64,000 nucleotides of DNA from an uncultured Bacteroidota bacterium (GCA_913062555.1 CAJXVU010000015.1:1-64000), one strand, 5' to 3'. Positions 18,010 to 27,003 are shown, counted from the first letter of the stretch. The notes: generated by a model from the letters alone, not told the origin. A program made the numbers and translations.

Positions 18010-20098
18010 ACAAATTAATGTTGCACTAATAGGAAATCCCAATACTGGAAAAACATCAGTATTTAATGCACTCACCGGTTTAAATCAAAAAGTAGGTAAC
18101 TATCCCGGAATAACTGTCGAGAAAAAAGAAGGCATCTGCAAACTCCCTCGTGGTGTTAAAGCTCATATTCTTGATTTACCTGGGACTTATAGTTTAAATG
18201 CTTCCTCTCTTGATGAAAATGTAGTTATTGAGCTGCTTCTAAATAAAAATGATAAAGACTATCCAGATGTTGCCATTATTGTAAGTGATGTTGAAAATTT
18301 AAAACGAAACTTACTCCTTTTTACGCAAATTAAAGACTTAAAAATACCAACGATTTTGGTCATCAATATGGCCGATAGAATGAACCGTAAAGGTATTTCT
18401 TTAAATATTCCACTTTTAGAGCAACAATTAAACACCAAAATTGCCTTAGTAAGTACTCGTAAAAATACGGGGATTCAAGATTTAAAAGACCTCATTAGCA
18501 ATCATAGAGAATTATCAATGCAACCTTGTCTGGATACTTCAACAATTGATAGTGAATATTTTGAGCGTTTAGCAAAAGCATTTCCAAATCAAGAACTTTA
18601 TAAACTTTGGCTTGTAATTACCCAAGATGTGAATTTTGGTAAAATGATTCGTCAAGAACTGGATGTTTCAAAATTTCAAACCAAATCAGAAGACGATCTC
18701 AAACGCTTACAGCAAAAAGAAACCATAAAACGCTATCAATTTATAAATAAAGTTTTAAAAGAAGGACAAACCATTGATGCTTCTAAAGCGACAAGTTTAA
18801 GAGCTAAATTTGATCGTGTCCTTACTCATAAAGTTTGGGGTTATGCTATTTTCTTTATCATTTTACTAACCATCTTCCAAGCAATTTACGATTGGGCAAG
18901 TGTGCCTATGGACTTTATTGATGCTTCTTTTGGGTCAATGGCCGATTGGGTCAAGGAGACCCTCCCTCCTGGAATTTTTACCAATCTATTAGCCGAAGGT
19001 ATTATTGCTGGTATTGGTGGGGTCGCTATTTTTATTCCACAAATTGCATTCTTATTTTTATTCATTTCGGTTTTAGAAGAAAGCGGTTATATGAGTCGTG
19101 TTGTCTTTTTAATGGATCGTATAATGCGTCGTTTTGGACTGAGTGGAAAGAGTGTGGTTCCATTAATTTCAGGAACAGCTTGTGCCATTCCCGCAATTAT
19201 GGCCACTCGAAATATTGAAAATTGGAAAGAACGATTAATCACCATTTTGGTAACGCCTTTCACGACCTGTTCTGCACGATTACCTGTGTATTTAATTATT
19301 ATAGCATTAGTCATTCCCGAAGGTCGCTTTTTAGGCTTGAGCTATCAAGCTTTAACCTTAATGTTTTTGTACCTTATAGGCTTTGGTATGGCAGTACTTT
19401 CGGCCTATATTTTGAACAAGATCTTAAAAACAAATCACAAATCATTTTTTGTGATCGAAATGCCCGGTTATAAAATTCCGCTTTTAAAAAATGTTGGAAT
19501 TACGGTTCTCGAAAAAACAAAAAGTTTCGTTTTTGAAGCTGGTAAAATTATTCTGGCCATTTCTATTGTGTTATGGGTGCTTGCTTCATATGGTCCTGGC
19601 GAGGAATTTAAAAATGCCGAAACCATAGTCACTTCAGAGAATACCACCTTAAATAGTTTTGAATTAGAAGATAAGATTGCGGCTCACAAACTTGAACATT
19701 CTTATATTGGTATTATAGGAAAAGGTATTGAACCGGCTATAAGGCCTTTAGGTTATGATTGGAAAATAGGGATCGCATTGGTGACCTCTTTTGCCGCAAG
19801 AGAAGTATTTGTGGGAACACTAGCAACAATTTACAGTGTAGGAAGTGCAGATGCTGAAGCCGATGATACTATTAAAAATAAAATGGCTGCCGAAGTTTAT
19901 CCTAACGGCGCCAAAGTATTTACACTAGCCTCTGGAATTTCATTATTGCTCTTTTATGCTTTTGCTATGCAATGTATGAGTACGCTAGCTATTGTTAAAC
20001 GAGAAACGAACAGTTGGAAATGGCCTATAATTCAATTAATAGGGATGACCGCTATTGCTTATATAGTAGCTTTAATTTCATTTCAATTTATGAAATAA
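18002..20098 (+). CDS. feoB: FeoB, ferrous iron permease with GTPase domain
   Basis: The 698-residue protein has a G domain at residues 1-165 with G1 GNPNTGKTS, G2 GNYPGITVEKKEG, G3 DLPGTYSL and G4 NMAD. A helical GDI-like spacer follows, then about eight membrane helices from residue 275, including the Gate motifs with conserved Cys (ISGTACAIPAI and TPFTTCSARLPVY). It imports Fe2+ across the inner membrane. Length matches standard FeoB. FeoC is replaced by a small Cys-rich membrane peptide downstream, as usual in Bacteroidota. Confidence 0.97.
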   Translation: MSKQINVALIGNPNTGKTSVFNALTGLNQKVGNYPGITVEKKEGICKLPRGVKAHILDLPGTYSLNASSLDENVVIELLLNKNDKDYPDVAIIVSDVENLKRNLLLFTQIKDLKIPTILVINMADRMNRKGISLNIPLLEQQLNTKIALVSTRKNTGIQDLKDLISNHRELSMQPCLDTSTIDSEYFERLAKAFPNQELYKLWLVITQDVNFGKMIRQELDVSKFQTKSEDDLKRLQQKETIKRYQFINKVLKEGQTIDASKATSLRAKFDRVLTHKVWGYAIFFIILLTIFQAIYDWASVPMDFIDASFGSMADWVKETLPPGIFTNLLAEGIIAGIGGVAIFIPQIAFLFLFISVLEESGYMSRVVFLMDRIMRRFGLSGKSVVPLISGTACAIPAIMATRNIENWKERLITILVTPFTTCSARLPVYLIIIALVIPEGRFLGLSYQALTLMFLYLIGFGMAVLSAYILNKILKTNHKSFFVIEMPGYKIPLLKNVGITVLEKTKSFVFEAGKIILAISIVLWVLASYGPGEEFKNAETIVTSENTTLNSFELEDKIAAHKLEHSYIGIIGKGIEPAIRPLGYDWKIGIALVTSFAAREVFVGTLATIYSVGSADAEADDTIKNKMAAEVYPNGAKVFTLASGISLLLFYAFAMQCMSTLAIVKRETNSWKWPIIQLIGMTAIAYIVALISFQFMK

Positions 20099-20160
20099 GT
20101 GTTGCCGAATAATTAGACTAATTTTGTTAAGTTATTAATCATTGAACCGACAAATAGAAT

Positions 20161-20331
20161 ATGAATAACATCATTCAAACCATATTAGTAATTTCTATCG
20201 TCGCTTTTGCGTTGGGGTTTTTGGTGAAAAAGTTTTTATGGAATCCCGCAACTTCTAAAAGATTAAACAAAAGCCTATCCGGGAATGAGAACTCTAAATC
20301 TTGTGGCTCGAATAATTGTGGCTGCCATTAA
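20161..20331 (+). CDS. FeoB-associated Cys-rich membrane protein
   Basis: A 56-residue gene 62 bases after feoB. It has one N-terminal membrane helix (QTILVISIVAFALGFLVKK) and a short tail ending in KSCGSNNCGCH, with three Cys and a terminal His. This matches the small FeoB-associated Cys-rich family, presumed to assist iron transfer or FeoB assembly. The cluster could bind Fe2+ or an Fe-S centre; there is no direct proof. Confidence 0.85.
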   Translation: MNNIIQTILVISIVAFALGFLVKKFLWNPATSKRLNKSLSGNENSKSCGSNNCGCH

Positions 20332-20402
20332 GGCTTATAAGCGCTATGTAAATTAAAATACAACGAATTGCTGCATTCGTTAAATCGCTTCAACACTCCC
20401 TG

Positions 20403-21059
20403 TTAATCACGCTTTACAAACAAATTATTAGCGACTACATTAGAAATAACTAATTGCTCAGACTCAATAGCTATACGCATCGAATTATCAAAAGGCTCCT
20501 TAGAAATAACCGCTAAACTTGTCCCTAGAGCAACCTTATTCTTATCCAAATACTTTAAATACTCGGTAGAAGAATCTTTTACACCAACACAAATACACTG
20601 CTCCCCAATATTTATTTGCGACAACAATATCTTCTCAGTCTCCTTAATATAACCCTCTTTATCAGGGATTGGATCCCCATGTGGATCTTCGGTAGGAAAC
20701 CCTAATAAGGCATCCAATTCATTGGTTAATTTTTCAGACTTAATATGCTCCAATTGTTCGGCGACATCATGAACTTCATCCCATGAAAAATTCAACTTTT
20801 CAACAAGAAAAACTTCCCAAAGCCTATGCTTCCTAACCACAATTGCCGCAATTAAACGCCCTTTCTCGGTTAAAGTAACCCCTTGATATCGCTTATAATC
20901 CACTAGCTTTTTTTCAGCTAATTTTTTAATCATGTCTGTTGCTGAAGACGCCTTTGTTCGCATTTTTTCAGCAATAGAATTAGTACTTACCGCGATATTG
21001 CCTTGTTTACCTATATGATAAATTGCCTTTAAATAATTCTCTTCTGATAAAGTAGTCAC
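20403..21059 (-). CDS. DtxR/MntR-family metal-dependent transcriptional repressor
   Basis: The 218-residue protein has an N-terminal winged helix (EENYLKAIYHIGKQGNIAVS, then KMRTKASSATDMIKKLAEKK), a dimerisation domain with metal ligands (HDVAEQLEHIKSEKL; DPHGDPIP) and an extra C-terminal SH3-like FeoA domain from about residue 150. It represses metal uptake genes when Fe2+ or Mn2+ is plentiful. It is divergent from the metal ABC transporter, with a fitting operator dyad between them, and lies next to feoAB. Whether it senses Fe or Mn cannot be settled from sequence; symbol left blank. Confidence 0.93.
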   Translation of the reverse strand: MTTLSEENYLKAIYHIGKQGNIAVSTNSIAEKMRTKASSATDMIKKLAEKKLVDYKRYQGVTLTEKGRLIAAIVVRKHRLWEVFLVEKLNFSWDEVHDVAEQLEHIKSEKLTNELDALLGFPTEDPHGDPIPDKEGYIKETEKILLSQINIGEQCICVGVKDSSTEYLKYLDKNKVALGTSLAVISKEPFDNSMRIAIESEQLVISNVVANNLFVKRD

Positions 21060-21091
21060 TTAAAATAATTTTAAAACAAATATACATTTAA

Positions 21092-21117
21092 AATCTAAAA
21101 AATATTATTTTTAGATT
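21092..21117. promoter_or_regulatory. Inverted repeat in the repressor/transporter intergenic region
   Basis: AATCTAAAAA and TTTTTAGATT form a perfect 10-base inverted repeat with a 6-base spacer. It overlaps the TTTAG-N6-CTAAA dyad on its right side and lies 33 bases upstream of the repressor start. It could serve autoregulation of the repressor gene. Confidence 0.5.
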
Positions 21118-21125
21118 AGTCTAAA
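21110..21125. promoter_or_regulatory. Candidate DtxR/MntR operator TTTAG-N6-CTAAA (site 1)
   Basis: TTTAGATTAGTCTAAA is a 16-base dyad with perfect 6-base arms, similar in form to known DtxR/IdeR/MntR boxes (TTAGG..AGCCTAA type). It covers the region just upstream of the -7 box at 21134, where the -33 element should be, so a bound repressor would block transcription of the ABC transporter. A second copy of the pattern lies at 25332. Confidence 0.65.
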
Positions 21126-21133
21126 TTTTATTT

Positions 21134-21141
21134 TAACTTTG
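21134..21141 (+). promoter_or_regulatory. -7 box (TAACTTTG) for the metal ABC transporter
   Basis: TAACTTTG fits the Bacteroidota TAnnTTTG consensus and lies 19 bases before the ATG at 21160, giving a very short leader. The operator dyad lies 8 bases upstream. Confidence 0.6.
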
Positions 21142-21159
21142 CATAAAAATTTTAGTACA

Positions 21160-22089
21160 ATGAAGCTCCATTTAGCGAAGTCATATATAATCTTATTCCT
21201 AACAACTCTTTTATTTCTTAGCTGTAACAACGATTCAAAAAAAGAAAACGGAAAATTAAATATAGTCACGACCACCTCCATGATTACCGATTTGGTTAAA
21301 AATGTTGCTGGAGATGAAATTAATTTGCAAGGATTAATGGGTAGTGGTGTTGATCCACATTTATACAAAGCAAGTGAAGGCGATGTTTCAAAATTGGCAA
21401 ATGCCGATATCATTTTTTATAATGGCGTTCACTTGGAGGGTAAACTTGTAGAAGTGTTCGAAAAAATGCAACATCAAAACATTAATACCATTGCAATTGC
21501 CGAATCCATCGATAAAAACACCTTAATAAGTTCTAGTTTTTTCCAAGGGAATTACGACCCTCATATTTGGTTTAATATTGAATATTGGGAACAAGCAACA
21601 CAATTTATTGTCGCGAAACTTTCGGAAGCCCTTCCAGAACACAAGGCAACGTTCGAGGCCAATGGGGCTAAGTATTCGAGTCAATTAAAAACACTTAAAG
21701 CAAACATTATATCAATTATAGAAACGCTTCCAAAAGAGAAGCGAATTTTAGTAACTGCCCATGATGCATTCAGTTATTTTGGTCGGGCATTCGGATTTGA
21801 AGTCGTAGGATTACAGGGGCTCTCAACAGCCACTGAAGCAGGGGTACAAGATGTACAACGTCTAGCTGCCTTTATTATTGAAAAAAATGTCAAAGCAATT
21901 TTTGTGGAAAGCTCTGTCCCAAAAAGAACGATTGAGGCTTTACAGGCTGCTGTGAATTCTAAAGGAAATAATGTAATCATTGGAGGCACCCTTTATTCTG
22001 ACGCACTAGGAAATGCAGGAACCATTGAAGGCACCTATATTGGTATGTTTGAATACAATGTAAATACTATTGTAAATGCGTTAAAATAG
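21160..22089 (+). CDS. Metal ABC transporter substrate-binding lipoprotein (Mn/Zn/Fe, TroA-like)
   Basis: A 309-residue protein from the ATG at 21160, which starts a lipoprotein signal (LLFLSC). The fold is the cluster A-I metal-binding type: VTTTSMITDLVKNVAGDEI start, first His in GVDPHLYKAS, second His in YDPHIWFN, Glu in the VEsSVPKR region, and Asp in LYSDALG. The His-His-Glu-Asp set suits Mn2+ or Fe2+ rather than Zn2+; the long His-rich loop of ZnuA is absent. It heads an operon with an ATPase and two permeases and faces the DtxR-family repressor gene. Confidence 0.93.
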   Translation: MKLHLAKSYIILFLTTLLFLSCNNDSKKENGKLNIVTTTSMITDLVKNVAGDEINLQGLMGSGVDPHLYKASEGDVSKLANADIIFYNGVHLEGKLVEVFEKMQHQNINTIAIAESIDKNTLISSSFFQGNYDPHIWFNIEYWEQATQFIVAKLSEALPEHKATFEANGAKYSSQLKTLKANIISIIETLPKEKRILVTAHDAFSYFGRAFGFEVVGLQGLSTATEAGVQDVQRLAAFIIEKNVKAIFVESSVPKRTIEALQAAVNSKGNNVIIGGTLYSDALGNAGTIEGTYIGMFEYNVNTIVNALK

Positions 22090-22143
22090 CGAACAAAATA
22101 AACCCCAAGGAATTAAAAATTTCTTTGTGAAAATGATAATAAA

Positions 22144-22878
22144 ATGGATAAGATCGCAGTAAAAATAGACGATTTAACAGTTGCTTATAATTACAAACCT
22201 GTGCTTTGGGATATTGACCTCGAGATTCCAGAGGGTGTCCTTATGGCCATTGTTGGTCCTAATGGCGCTGGTAAATCTACACTTATAAAATCCATATTAG
22301 GTATTTTAAAACCTATTGCAGGCAGTGTTAGCATTTATGGTAAATCTTACGAAAAACAGCGTTCACTTGTAGCTTACGTGCCTCAAAAAGGCAGTGTGGA
22401 TTGGGATTTCCCAACGACAGCATTAGATGTTGTGATGATGGGCACTTATGGTAGTTTAGGATGGATAAAACGTCCAAAACAAAAAGAAAAAAAAGCGGCC
22501 TTAGAAGCCCTAGAAAAAGTAGGGATGCTGTCTTTTAAAAACCGGCAAATTAGTCAGCTCTCTGGCGGTCAACAACAACGCATATTTTTAGCGCGAGCTT
22601 TAGTACAAAATGCTTCCATATATTTTATGGACGAGCCCTTTCAAGGGGTCGATGCCACTACCGAAATTGCAATTATCAATATTTTGAAAGAACTGCGAAA
22701 AGCAGGAAAAACTTTAATTGTAGTACATCACGATTTACAAACTGTTCCAGAATATTTTGATTGGGTCACTTTTTTAAACGTGAAGAAAATTGCCACAGGA
22801 CCTGTTAAAGATATTTTTAATGATGACAATTTAACCAAAACCTATGGTATTAATTACAAAGTAAGTATCCAAGAATAA
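22144..22878 (+). CDS. Metal ABC transporter ATP-binding protein
   Basis: A 244-residue ATPase with Walker [11 protein letters not shown]-loop [13 protein letters not shown], signature LSGGQQQR, Walker [13 protein letters not shown] and switch HHD. The [16 protein letters not shown] segment is characteristic of Mn/Zn/Fe transport ATPases (MntB/TroB type). It lies 54 bases after the binding protein and about 60 bases before the first permease. Confidence 0.95.
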   Translation: MDKIAVKIDDLTVAYNYKPVLWDIDLEIPEGVLMAIVGPNGAGKSTLIKSILGILKPIAGSVSIYGKSYEKQRSLVAYVPQKGSVDWDFPTTALDVVMMGTYGSLGWIKRPKQKEKKAALEALEKVGMLSFKNRQISQLSGGQQQRIFLARALVQNASIYFMDEPFQGVDATTEIAIINILKELRKAGKTLIVVHHDLQTVPEYFDWVTFLNVKKIATGPVKDIFNDDNLTKTYGINYKVSIQE

Positions 22879-22941
22879 GGACATAAAAAAAAGTACATAT
22901 CTAATAATGTAGGCATGGTTGAGCCATCCTCTAAAAACTAA

Positions 22942-24075
22942 ATACTAATCGACTTCCAAGAATACATAGAATTAATATTTACCGATTATACCCTTCGAAC
23001 CATTACACTTGGAACGGCAATTCTCGGTGCTGTTTGTGGAATGCTAGGTAGCTTCGCTGTATTACGAAAACAAAGTTTATTGGGTGATGCCATATCGCAT
23101 GCAGCCCTACCAGGAATTGCCATCGCATTTTTAATCACTGGGGCAAAAGACAGTAATATTTTACTTATTGGAGCGCTTATAAGTGGTCTTATTGGCACTT
23201 TTTGGATTCGTGGTATTATTAGCAAAACACATCTTAAATCAGATACCGCACTAGGTCTCATTTTATCATTGTTTTTTGGGTTTGGAATGTTATTACTCAC
23301 GTTTATTCAAAAACAACCCAATGCCAATCAAGCAGGATTGGACAAATATTTATTTGGTCAAGCCGCAACACTTGTAGAAAGTGATGTCTGGCTTATGGCT
23401 ATCGTTACGGGAATCTGTTTAATAGTATTATTACTCTTCTGGAAAGAATTTAAGCTCTTACTCTTTGATGCTGACTATACTAAAACGCTTGGGTTTAACA
23501 CCAAATTTATAGATATTTTAATAACTACTTTTATTGTGATAGCCATTGTATTAGGCTTGCAAACCGTTGGTGTTGTTTTGATGAGTGCCATGTTATTAGC
23601 GCCTGCTGCTGCCGCACGACAATGGACCAATAGCCTGGGAATCATGGTTGTTCTAGCCGCTATATTTGGTGCTTTTTCAGGTGTTGTAGGAACAGCAATT
23701 AGTGCCAGTCAAAATAATTTGTCAACGGGGCCTGTGATTGTTCTCGTTGCAGCTGTATTTGTGCTCATCTCCTTTTTATTTTCCCCGAGCCGTGGCTTAT
23801 TGTTTAGAGAAATTAGATTTAGAAAGAATCGTAGAGATTTAAAATTACAAAAGACCTTGTCATTTATGTTTAATATTGCTAAAACACATGAAGACATTTC
23901 ACATCCTCATACCATTAAAATCTTAAATAACTTTCAGGGTTTTACACGAAAAACACTTCAGAAATTAGTAGACCAAAATTATGTGACAATTTCAGAAAAC
24001 ATGTGGTCCTTAACTCCAAAAGGGTTTGATTCGGCAGCCAATTTGTATAATCAAAACCAGAACCAAAATGAGTAA
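22942..24075 (+). CDS. Metal ABC transporter permease with winged-helix-like tail; start codon not canonical
   Basis: The frame is open from the codon after a stop at 22939-22941. Similarity to the family (DFQEYIELIFTDYTLRTITL, then GTAILGAVCGMLGSFAVLRK) begins well before the first in-frame ATG at 23041, which would delete half of the first helix. No ATG, GTG or TTG lies between, so translation must begin at an ATA, ATC or similar codon near 22942-22948, or the start has been mutated. The permease core (ABC-3 family, about 8 helices) covers residues to about 290; a cytoplasmic tail with HPHTIKILNNFQGFTRKTLQ and WSLTPKGFDSA looks like a winged helix. The last 8 bases overlap the next permease. 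Confidence 0.85.
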   Translation: MLIDFQEYIELIFTDYTLRTITLGTAILGAVCGMLGSFAVLRKQSLLGDAISHAALPGIAIAFLITGAKDSNILLIGALISGLIGTFWIRGIISKTHLKSDTALGLILSLFFGFGMLLLTFIQKQPNANQAGLDKYLFGQAATLVESDVWLMAIVTGICLIVLLLFWKEFKLLLFDADYTKTLGFNTKFIDILITTFIVIAIVLGLQTVGVVLMSAMLLAPAAAARQWTNSLGIMVVLAAIFGAFSGVVGTAISASQNNLSTGPVIVLVAAVFVLISFLFSPSRGLLFREIRFRKNRRDLKLQKTLSFMFNIAKTHEDISHPHTIKILNNFQGFTRKTLQKLVDQNYVTISENMWSLTPKGFDSAANLYNQNQNQNE

Positions 24076-25228
24076 TGCCCAAATCGAAATACAACTCATC
24101 GCAAGTTTGGTCGCCATTGCTTGTGCCATTCCCGGAACATTTTTAGTGCTGCGAAAAATGGCCATGATTAGTGACGCAATTAGCCATTCTATTCTTCCTG
24201 GAATCGTGGTTGGCTTTTTTATTACTCAAGATTTGAATTCACCTTTACTAATTTTACTGGCAGCAGTAACCGGGATTATCACCGTTATTTTGGTGGAATA
24301 TATTCAAAAAACCGGACTGGTTAAGGAAGATACTGCTATCGGACTTGTCTTTCCTGTTCTTTTCAGTATTGGGGTCATCTTAATTGCTAAAAATGCCAAT
24401 GATGTACATCTTGATATTGATGCCGTACTTTTAGGTGAATTGGCTTTTGCCCCGTTTGATCGATTAATGGTATCAGGGGTAGATATAGGCCCAAAATCAC
24501 TATGGGTTATCGGGTGTATCTTATTAATTACAATCACTCTATTAATTGCTTTTTTCAAAGAATTAAAAGTGAGTACTTTTGATGTTGGCTTAGCCTCTGC
24601 ATTGGGTTTTTCTCCAGCCATTATTCATTATGGGTTAATGACAGTGTCATCAATAACAACGGTTGGTGCTTTTGATGCCGTTGGCGCGATCTTGGTAGTG
24701 GCATTAATGATTGCTCCTGCCGCAACAGCATATTTGCTTACCACCGATTTAAAGAAAATGATTCTACTTTCTATTGTGTTTGGTGTGTTTAGTGCGATTT
24801 CAGGATATTGGGTAGCGCATTGGTTAGATGCTTCGATTGCCGGTTCGATAACTACTATGTTAGGCCTACTCTTTTTATCTGTATATCTATTTGCGCCAAG
24901 CAAGGGATTAATAGCGGTTATGTATCGCGAAAAACAACAACGTACTGAAGTTTCTTTACTTACGTTTTTATTACACCTTGGGAATCATCAGGAACAAGAA
25001 GAACGGCATGTAAATCACTTGAACGAGCATATCAATTGGCAAAAAGTTCGGTCCAAGACCGTATTAGACCTCGCTCTAAAAAATAATATGATCACCATAG
25101 AAAATGACATTGTTTCCTTAACTAAGAAAGGAAATGAATTTACAACTCAAGCCATTTCCTATATCATTACCAATGAAGACTCTAAAATTGAGCACATGAA
25201 AGACGATTTCTTTTTGTTTAGAGGCTAG
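24068..25228 (+). CDS. Second metal ABC transporter permease with winged-helix-like tail
   Basis: The start at 24068 overlaps the previous stop by 8 bases and begins in the family's N-terminus (IEIQLIASLVAIACAIPGTF). The 386-residue protein has the ABC-3 permease core with SDAISHSILPGIVVGFF and the family's central motif VGAFDAVGAILVVALMIAPA. From about residue 285 there is a soluble tail (VSLLTFLLHLGNHQEQEERH ... IENDIVSLTKKGNEF) that resembles a DtxR-type winged helix. Together with the first permease it probably forms a heterodimeric channel. Both partners bearing tails is notable (see findings). Confidence 0.9.
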   Translation: MSNAQIEIQLIASLVAIACAIPGTFLVLRKMAMISDAISHSILPGIVVGFFITQDLNSPLLILLAAVTGIITVILVEYIQKTGLVKEDTAIGLVFPVLFSIGVILIAKNANDVHLDIDAVLLGELAFAPFDRLMVSGVDIGPKSLWVIGCILLITITLLIAFFKELKVSTFDVGLASALGFSPAIIHYGLMTVSSITTVGAFDAVGAILVVALMIAPAATAYLLTTDLKKMILLSIVFGVFSAISGYWVAHWLDASIAGSITTMLGLLFLSVYLFAPSKGLIAVMYREKQQRTEVSLLTFLLHLGNHQEQEERHVNHLNEHINWQKVRSKTVLDLALKNNMITIENDIVSLTKKGNEFTTQAISYIITNEDSKIEHMKDDFFLFRG

Positions 25229-25331
25229 TCACATCAAGCTTAAAATAAACCTAATCTATTATTTTTATCCTTACTTTATGAGACCCATTTGGTTTTAAAT
25301 ATCAATTATTTAGGCTATATGAATAATAAAA

Positions 25332-25347
25332 TTTAGCTTTGCCTAAA
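25332..25347. promoter_or_regulatory. Candidate DtxR/MntR operator TTTAG-N6-CTAAA (site 2)
   Basis: TTTAGCTTTGCCTAAA has the same half-sites and spacing as site 1 at 21110. It covers a -7 box (TAGCTTTG, 25334-25341) and lies 16 bases before the start of the di-heme gene. A wider 9-base inverted repeat (TATTTAGGC at 25307-25315 and GCCTAAATA at 25341-25349) surrounds the promoter. Confidence 0.55.
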
Positions 25348-25363
25348 TATTTATTTAGTTATT

Positions 25364-26560
25364 ATGAAGTTTACTTTTTCAACAGTGCTAGGTTTGGCAG
25401 TATTATTAACACTGATCACTTCTTGCGAAGACACAATGGTGTCTGCTCCAAATGAAAATGAGCTCCTTGATGGTCCAATTGAAGGACTCAGCACTGCAGA
25501 ACAAATCCAATTTTTAAGTGGTGATGAAGCCTTTGGAGATGTGTTCACTATTGAAAAAGGCCTAGGCCCTGTTTTTGTTGCCAATCAATGTGCCTCTTGC
25601 CACGCTGGTGATGGGAGAGGAACCCCTTTTGTGAGATTTACACGATTTGGACAACCGGATATTAATGGAAATCAATTTCTAGATCAAGGTGGGCCTCAAC
25701 TACAGCATAAGGCAATTCCTGGGTATCAACCGGAAAAATTACCTCCAGGTGCTACCTTTACCGATTTAATTGCGCCTCCAGTTACAGGCCTTGGGTTTTT
25801 AGATGCCGTAAGTGATGCCGATTTAATAGCCCTTTCTGATCCTGACGATTCAAATAATGACGGCATTAGTGGGAGACCACACTATAATAATATCCCCGAC
25901 TATGTCTCCTTGAGACCAAACTCAATTGTTCAAGGTGGTAAATATATTAGCCGCTTCGGAAAAAAAGGAGCAGCCTACGACTTATTACATCAAACGTCTG
26001 GAGCCTATAACCAAGATATGGGGATAACATCCCTTTTTGAGCCTCATGACCCATACAGCGGATTGGAAGAAGATCCCGAAGTAAGTACTCAAACCGTTAA
26101 TGACCTTGTGTTTTATCTGAAAACACTAAAAGCTCCGCTTCGTAGAAATGAGAATGACCCTGATGTATTAGCCGGAGAACAAATATTTACACAATTGCAA
26201 TGTGTATCCTGTCACACGGCCACATTAACCACGGGATATTCACCAATTGCAGTGCTATCTAATAAAACATTTCATCCTTATACCGATTTATTATTACATG
26301 ATATGGGCCCTGCATTAAATGATGATTATACCGAAGGTTTCGCAGAAACCGCAGAATGGAAAACACCTCCATTATGGGGAATTGGATTATCAAAAGATGC
26401 CCAGGGAGGTAACTATTTTTTAATGCATGATGGTCGTGCCTTAAGTCTTGAAGCTGCAATAATATTGCATGGTGGTGAAGCTCAACAATCCAAGACTAAT
26501 TATACACAACTTTCAAATACAGAACAACAACAGCTTATTGTTTTTCTTGAATCCCTATAA
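25364..26560 (+). CDS. Di-heme oxidoreductase-like lipoprotein (DUF1111 type)
   Basis: A 398-residue lipoprotein (LITSC, Cys21) with two c-type heme motifs: Cys76-Ala-Ser-Cys79-His80 and Cys280-Val-Ser-Cys283-His284. Layout and length match the di-heme oxidoreductase (DUF1111) family, distantly like di-heme peroxidases. Distal Met/His ligands may lie in YFLMHDGRAL and the LLLHDMGPAL segment. It should act in the periplasm or at the outer membrane in electron transfer. It heads an operon with a Rieske protein and a porin and has a DtxR-type dyad on its promoter, so a role in metal redox is plausible but unproven. Confidence 0.9.
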   Translation: MKFTFSTVLGLAVLLTLITSCEDTMVSAPNENELLDGPIEGLSTAEQIQFLSGDEAFGDVFTIEKGLGPVFVANQCASCHAGDGRGTPFVRFTRFGQPDINGNQFLDQGGPQLQHKAIPGYQPEKLPPGATFTDLIAPPVTGLGFLDAVSDADLIALSDPDDSNNDGISGRPHYNNIPDYVSLRPNSIVQGGKYISRFGKKGAAYDLLHQTSGAYNQDMGITSLFEPHDPYSGLEEDPEVSTQTVNDLVFYLKTLKAPLRRNENDPDVLAGEQIFTQLQCVSCHTATLTTGYSPIAVLSNKTFHPYTDLLLHDMGPALNDDYTEGFAETAEWKTPPLWGIGLSKDAQGGNYFLMHDGRALSLEAAIILHGGEAQQSKTNYTQLSNTEQQQLIVFLESL

Positions 26561-26562
26561 AT

Positions 26563-27003
26563 ATGGAACGTCGAAAATTCATTAAATCCTGTTGCATCAC
26601 TACCGCTGGCATTACAGTAGCTGGAACTCTTATACAATCCTGCGGCTCTTTATATTACGCCTCTGTAAAACGAGATGCCGATAGATTGATCGTACCAAAA
26701 TCGGAGTTTTGGCAATTGAAAAAAGATAAAAAAGTCGCTCGGCCTTTTATCTTGATAAAACCTGAAGGATCTAAATTCCCTATTTGTATTTATAAAGTAA
26801 AAGATGAGGGCTATGTGGCCTCCTTATTAAAATGCACACACCGAGGTTGTGAATTAAATGTTGGTGGCGGCATCTATAGCTGTCCATGCCATGGTAGCGA
26901 GTTTTCAATACATGGAGACGTTTTAGAAGGCCCAGCTGAAGACAAATTAAAAACATTCAAAATAGAAACTGATAATGAAAATATTTACCTTTCCCAATCA
27001 TAA
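26563..27003 (+). CDS. Rieske [2Fe-2S] protein, exported
   Basis: A 146-residue protein with a twin-Arg-like N-terminus (ERRKFIKSCCITTAGITVAG), suggesting export in folded form, and a possible lipoprotein Cys at 27. The cluster ligands are Cys91-Thr-His93 and Cys107-Pro-Cys-His110 in CTHRGCELNV and YSCPCHGSEFS; extra Cys96 and Cys109 can form the disulfide typical of high-potential Rieske proteins. It is short and has no bc1 partners nearby, so it is not a standard cytochrome bc1 subunit. It starts 2 bases after the di-heme gene and overlaps the porin gene by 29 bases. Confidence 0.92.
   Translation: MERRKFIKSCCITTAGITVAGTLIQSCGSLYYASVKRDADRLIVPKSEFWQLKKDKKVARPFILIKPEGSKFPICIYKVKDEGYVASLLKCTHRGCELNVGGGIYSCPCHGSEFSIHGDVLEGPAEDKLKTFKIETDNENIYLSQS

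Noticed and set aside
26563-27003. Cytochrome bc1 Rieske subunit
   Set aside because: No cytochrome b or c1 gene is adjacent and the protein is short, so it is called a stand-alone Rieske protein.
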